This document shows, in pieces, positions 63,544 through 64,000 of a stretch of 64,000 bases of DNA. The notes beneath the pieces were generated by a model, which was not told the DNA's origin, did no database searches, and worked only from the letters and a program-made list of their open reading frames with translations. Source of the DNA: an uncultured Armatimonadota bacterium. GTDB lineage: Bacteria; Armatimonadota; Fimbriimonadia; Fimbriimonadales; Fimbriimonadaceae. The translations under genes and the position numbers were made by a program. Every line of letters starts with the position of its first letter. The stretch's first letter is position 1. Location of the stretch: contig CAIVDU010000053.1 of NCBI GenBank assembly GCA_903904815.1, positions 245,662-309,661 of the forward strand, written 5' to 3'.

Positions 63544-63886
63544 GCTTTCCTCTTATAAACGAAATACCCTCACGACGAAACGAACCCAGATACGACCAAC
63601 AGTTGCGAAGTCCAAATCCGATGTAGCCGCGAGTACCGCTCGCGGTTCCTCCACCGCCATACCTGGAGGAGACCGAGCAGACGCAATAACGTTACTACGA
63701 AACGAACCCAGATCCCGATCCTAACCTAACGAACTGCGCCTCTCCGGTCGCATCACACCCATACTCCTTTACCCATCAATCCGCGACCGCAGGCCATTCC
63801 TCGACCTCGACCCCGGAGGACTTGTCATTACCCACATCTCGATGCCGTTCTGAACCTGCGATTCAACGAATGCGTTGTCAACAGGG
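63544..63886. repeat. Two-part repeat cluster, right of the acetyltransferase gene
   Basis: A B unit (63576-63662, with 15-mer at 63576-63590 and the palindrome CCGCGAG/CTCGCGG) and an A unit (about 63681-63775, with 15-mer at 63698-63712). The order B-spacer-A is the same as at 62603-62775, and the spacer with ACGCAATA is also alike. From 63776 to 63886 nothing is recognised. Confidence 0.6.
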
Positions 63887-63908
63887 CCCTCTCCCGCGCA
63901 TCGCTTCG
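63887..63908. repeat. GC-rich palindromic repeat, copy 3, half only
   Basis: The reverse complement reads CGAAGCGATGCGCGGGAGAGGG, matching one arm plus loop of copies 1 and 2. The second arm is missing: the sequence changes at 63909, where an IS-like end begins. Confidence 0.7.
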
Positions 63909-64000
63909 TGTATAGACCGGACACATGGTTAACAGGTGTTCGGGGACATGGTTTACAACAATCTATTTTGTGGCGTGGGAAGTAAGGACGGTGCCAACGA
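63909..64000 (+). mobile_element. Left end of a probable IS481-family insertion sequence, cut by the window edge
   Basis: TGTATAGACCGGACACATGG starts the element. Two related blocks, ACATGGTTAACA and ACATGGTTTACA, follow, as in the ends of IS481-like elements I know. A GTG at 63970 opens a frame VAWEVRTVPT, resembling the N-terminus of IS481 transposases (MPWKExxVM). The rest lies outside the window, so the family label is tentative. Confidence 0.5.

Noticed and set aside
63690..63775. The A repeat contains ACCTAAC on the plus strand (GTTAGGT on the minus), like an integron attC core, next to a GNAT gene of the kind found in cassettes.
   Set aside because: No matching partner core site (RYYYAAC with GTTRRRY at the correct distance and orientation) was found around it and no integrase is present, so it is not called an attC site.

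Overview
The window reads as one chromosomal segment of a free-living, heterotrophic, Gram-negative-type bacterium, most likely a member of the Armatimonadota (Fimbriimonas-like). This is inferred from the combination of a type II secretion/type IV pilus hybrid operon, copper-amine-oxidase-like stalk domains, a PEP-CTERM-type surface protein, many secreted glycoside hydrolases and a GC-rich base composition. No rRNA or marker gene is present to prove it. Genes are dense, with many 4-base ATGA-type overlaps and several head-to-head or tail-to-tail overlaps.

Layout. 1-1.2 kb: nuoB-nuoI of respiratory complex I. 1.2-9.2 kb: exported MsrA, a stalk-domain protein, a half-size EamA transporter, a catalytically degenerate polysaccharide deacetylase, the repair coupling factor Mfd and a beta-carbonic anhydrase. 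9.3-21.5 kb (minus strand): a complete secretion operon gspE-F-G-H-I-J-K, a PilM/PilN-type GspL, a PilO/GspM-like protein, a GspC/PilP-position protein and the secretin, ending with a coupled Spy/CpxP-like periplasmic protein. 21.7-26.9 kb (minus): a methyltransferase-glycosyltransferase fusion, cytochrome c, a sorbosone-dehydrogenase-like enzyme, a Tat-exported sulfite-oxidase-fold molybdoenzyme and a membrane cytochrome b. Together these look like periplasmic oxidoreductases feeding electrons to the membrane. 27-32.2 kb: glutamate synthase large subunit with an enlarged iron-sulfur loop, and tRNA-Leu(UAG).

32.2-45.7 kb: mixed accessory genes. They include an LmeA-like lipid-binding protein, a GHL10 hydrolase, an orphan sensor kinase, a CadD transporter, three YetF/DUF421 paralogues, a PEP-CTERM-like protein, a HAD phosphatase facing a GH12-like fragment, an SRPBCC membrane protein, an esterase and a six-hairpin glycosidase. 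45.8-49.9 kb: an ECF42-type sigma factor with its usual partners (two DGPF/YciI proteins, two VOC proteins, a DUF899 thioredoxin-fold protein). 50-54.6 kb: an SGNH hydrolase, a fatty-acid hydroxylase, then a three-gene set (aconitase X large and small subunits plus an ornithine-cyclodeaminase-family reductase) that fits conversion of cis-3-hydroxyproline to proline.

54.8-64 kb: a methyltransferase, GH172, DUF2254 membrane protein, an unrecognised protein, a terpene-cyclase-fold protein, a GH29 fucosidase and a GNAT acetyltransferase. This end is rich in dispersed repeats: a GC palindrome that also sits in frame inside the fucosidase gene, a GCAAACTG-type repeat, a two-part repeat flanking the acetyltransferase, and the left end of what looks like an IS481-family element cutting one palindrome copy at the window edge. 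The strongest candidates for something undescribed are the two-part repeat, the in-gene palindrome, the enlarged GltB cluster loop, the degenerate deacetylase and the secretin-coupled Spy-like protein.
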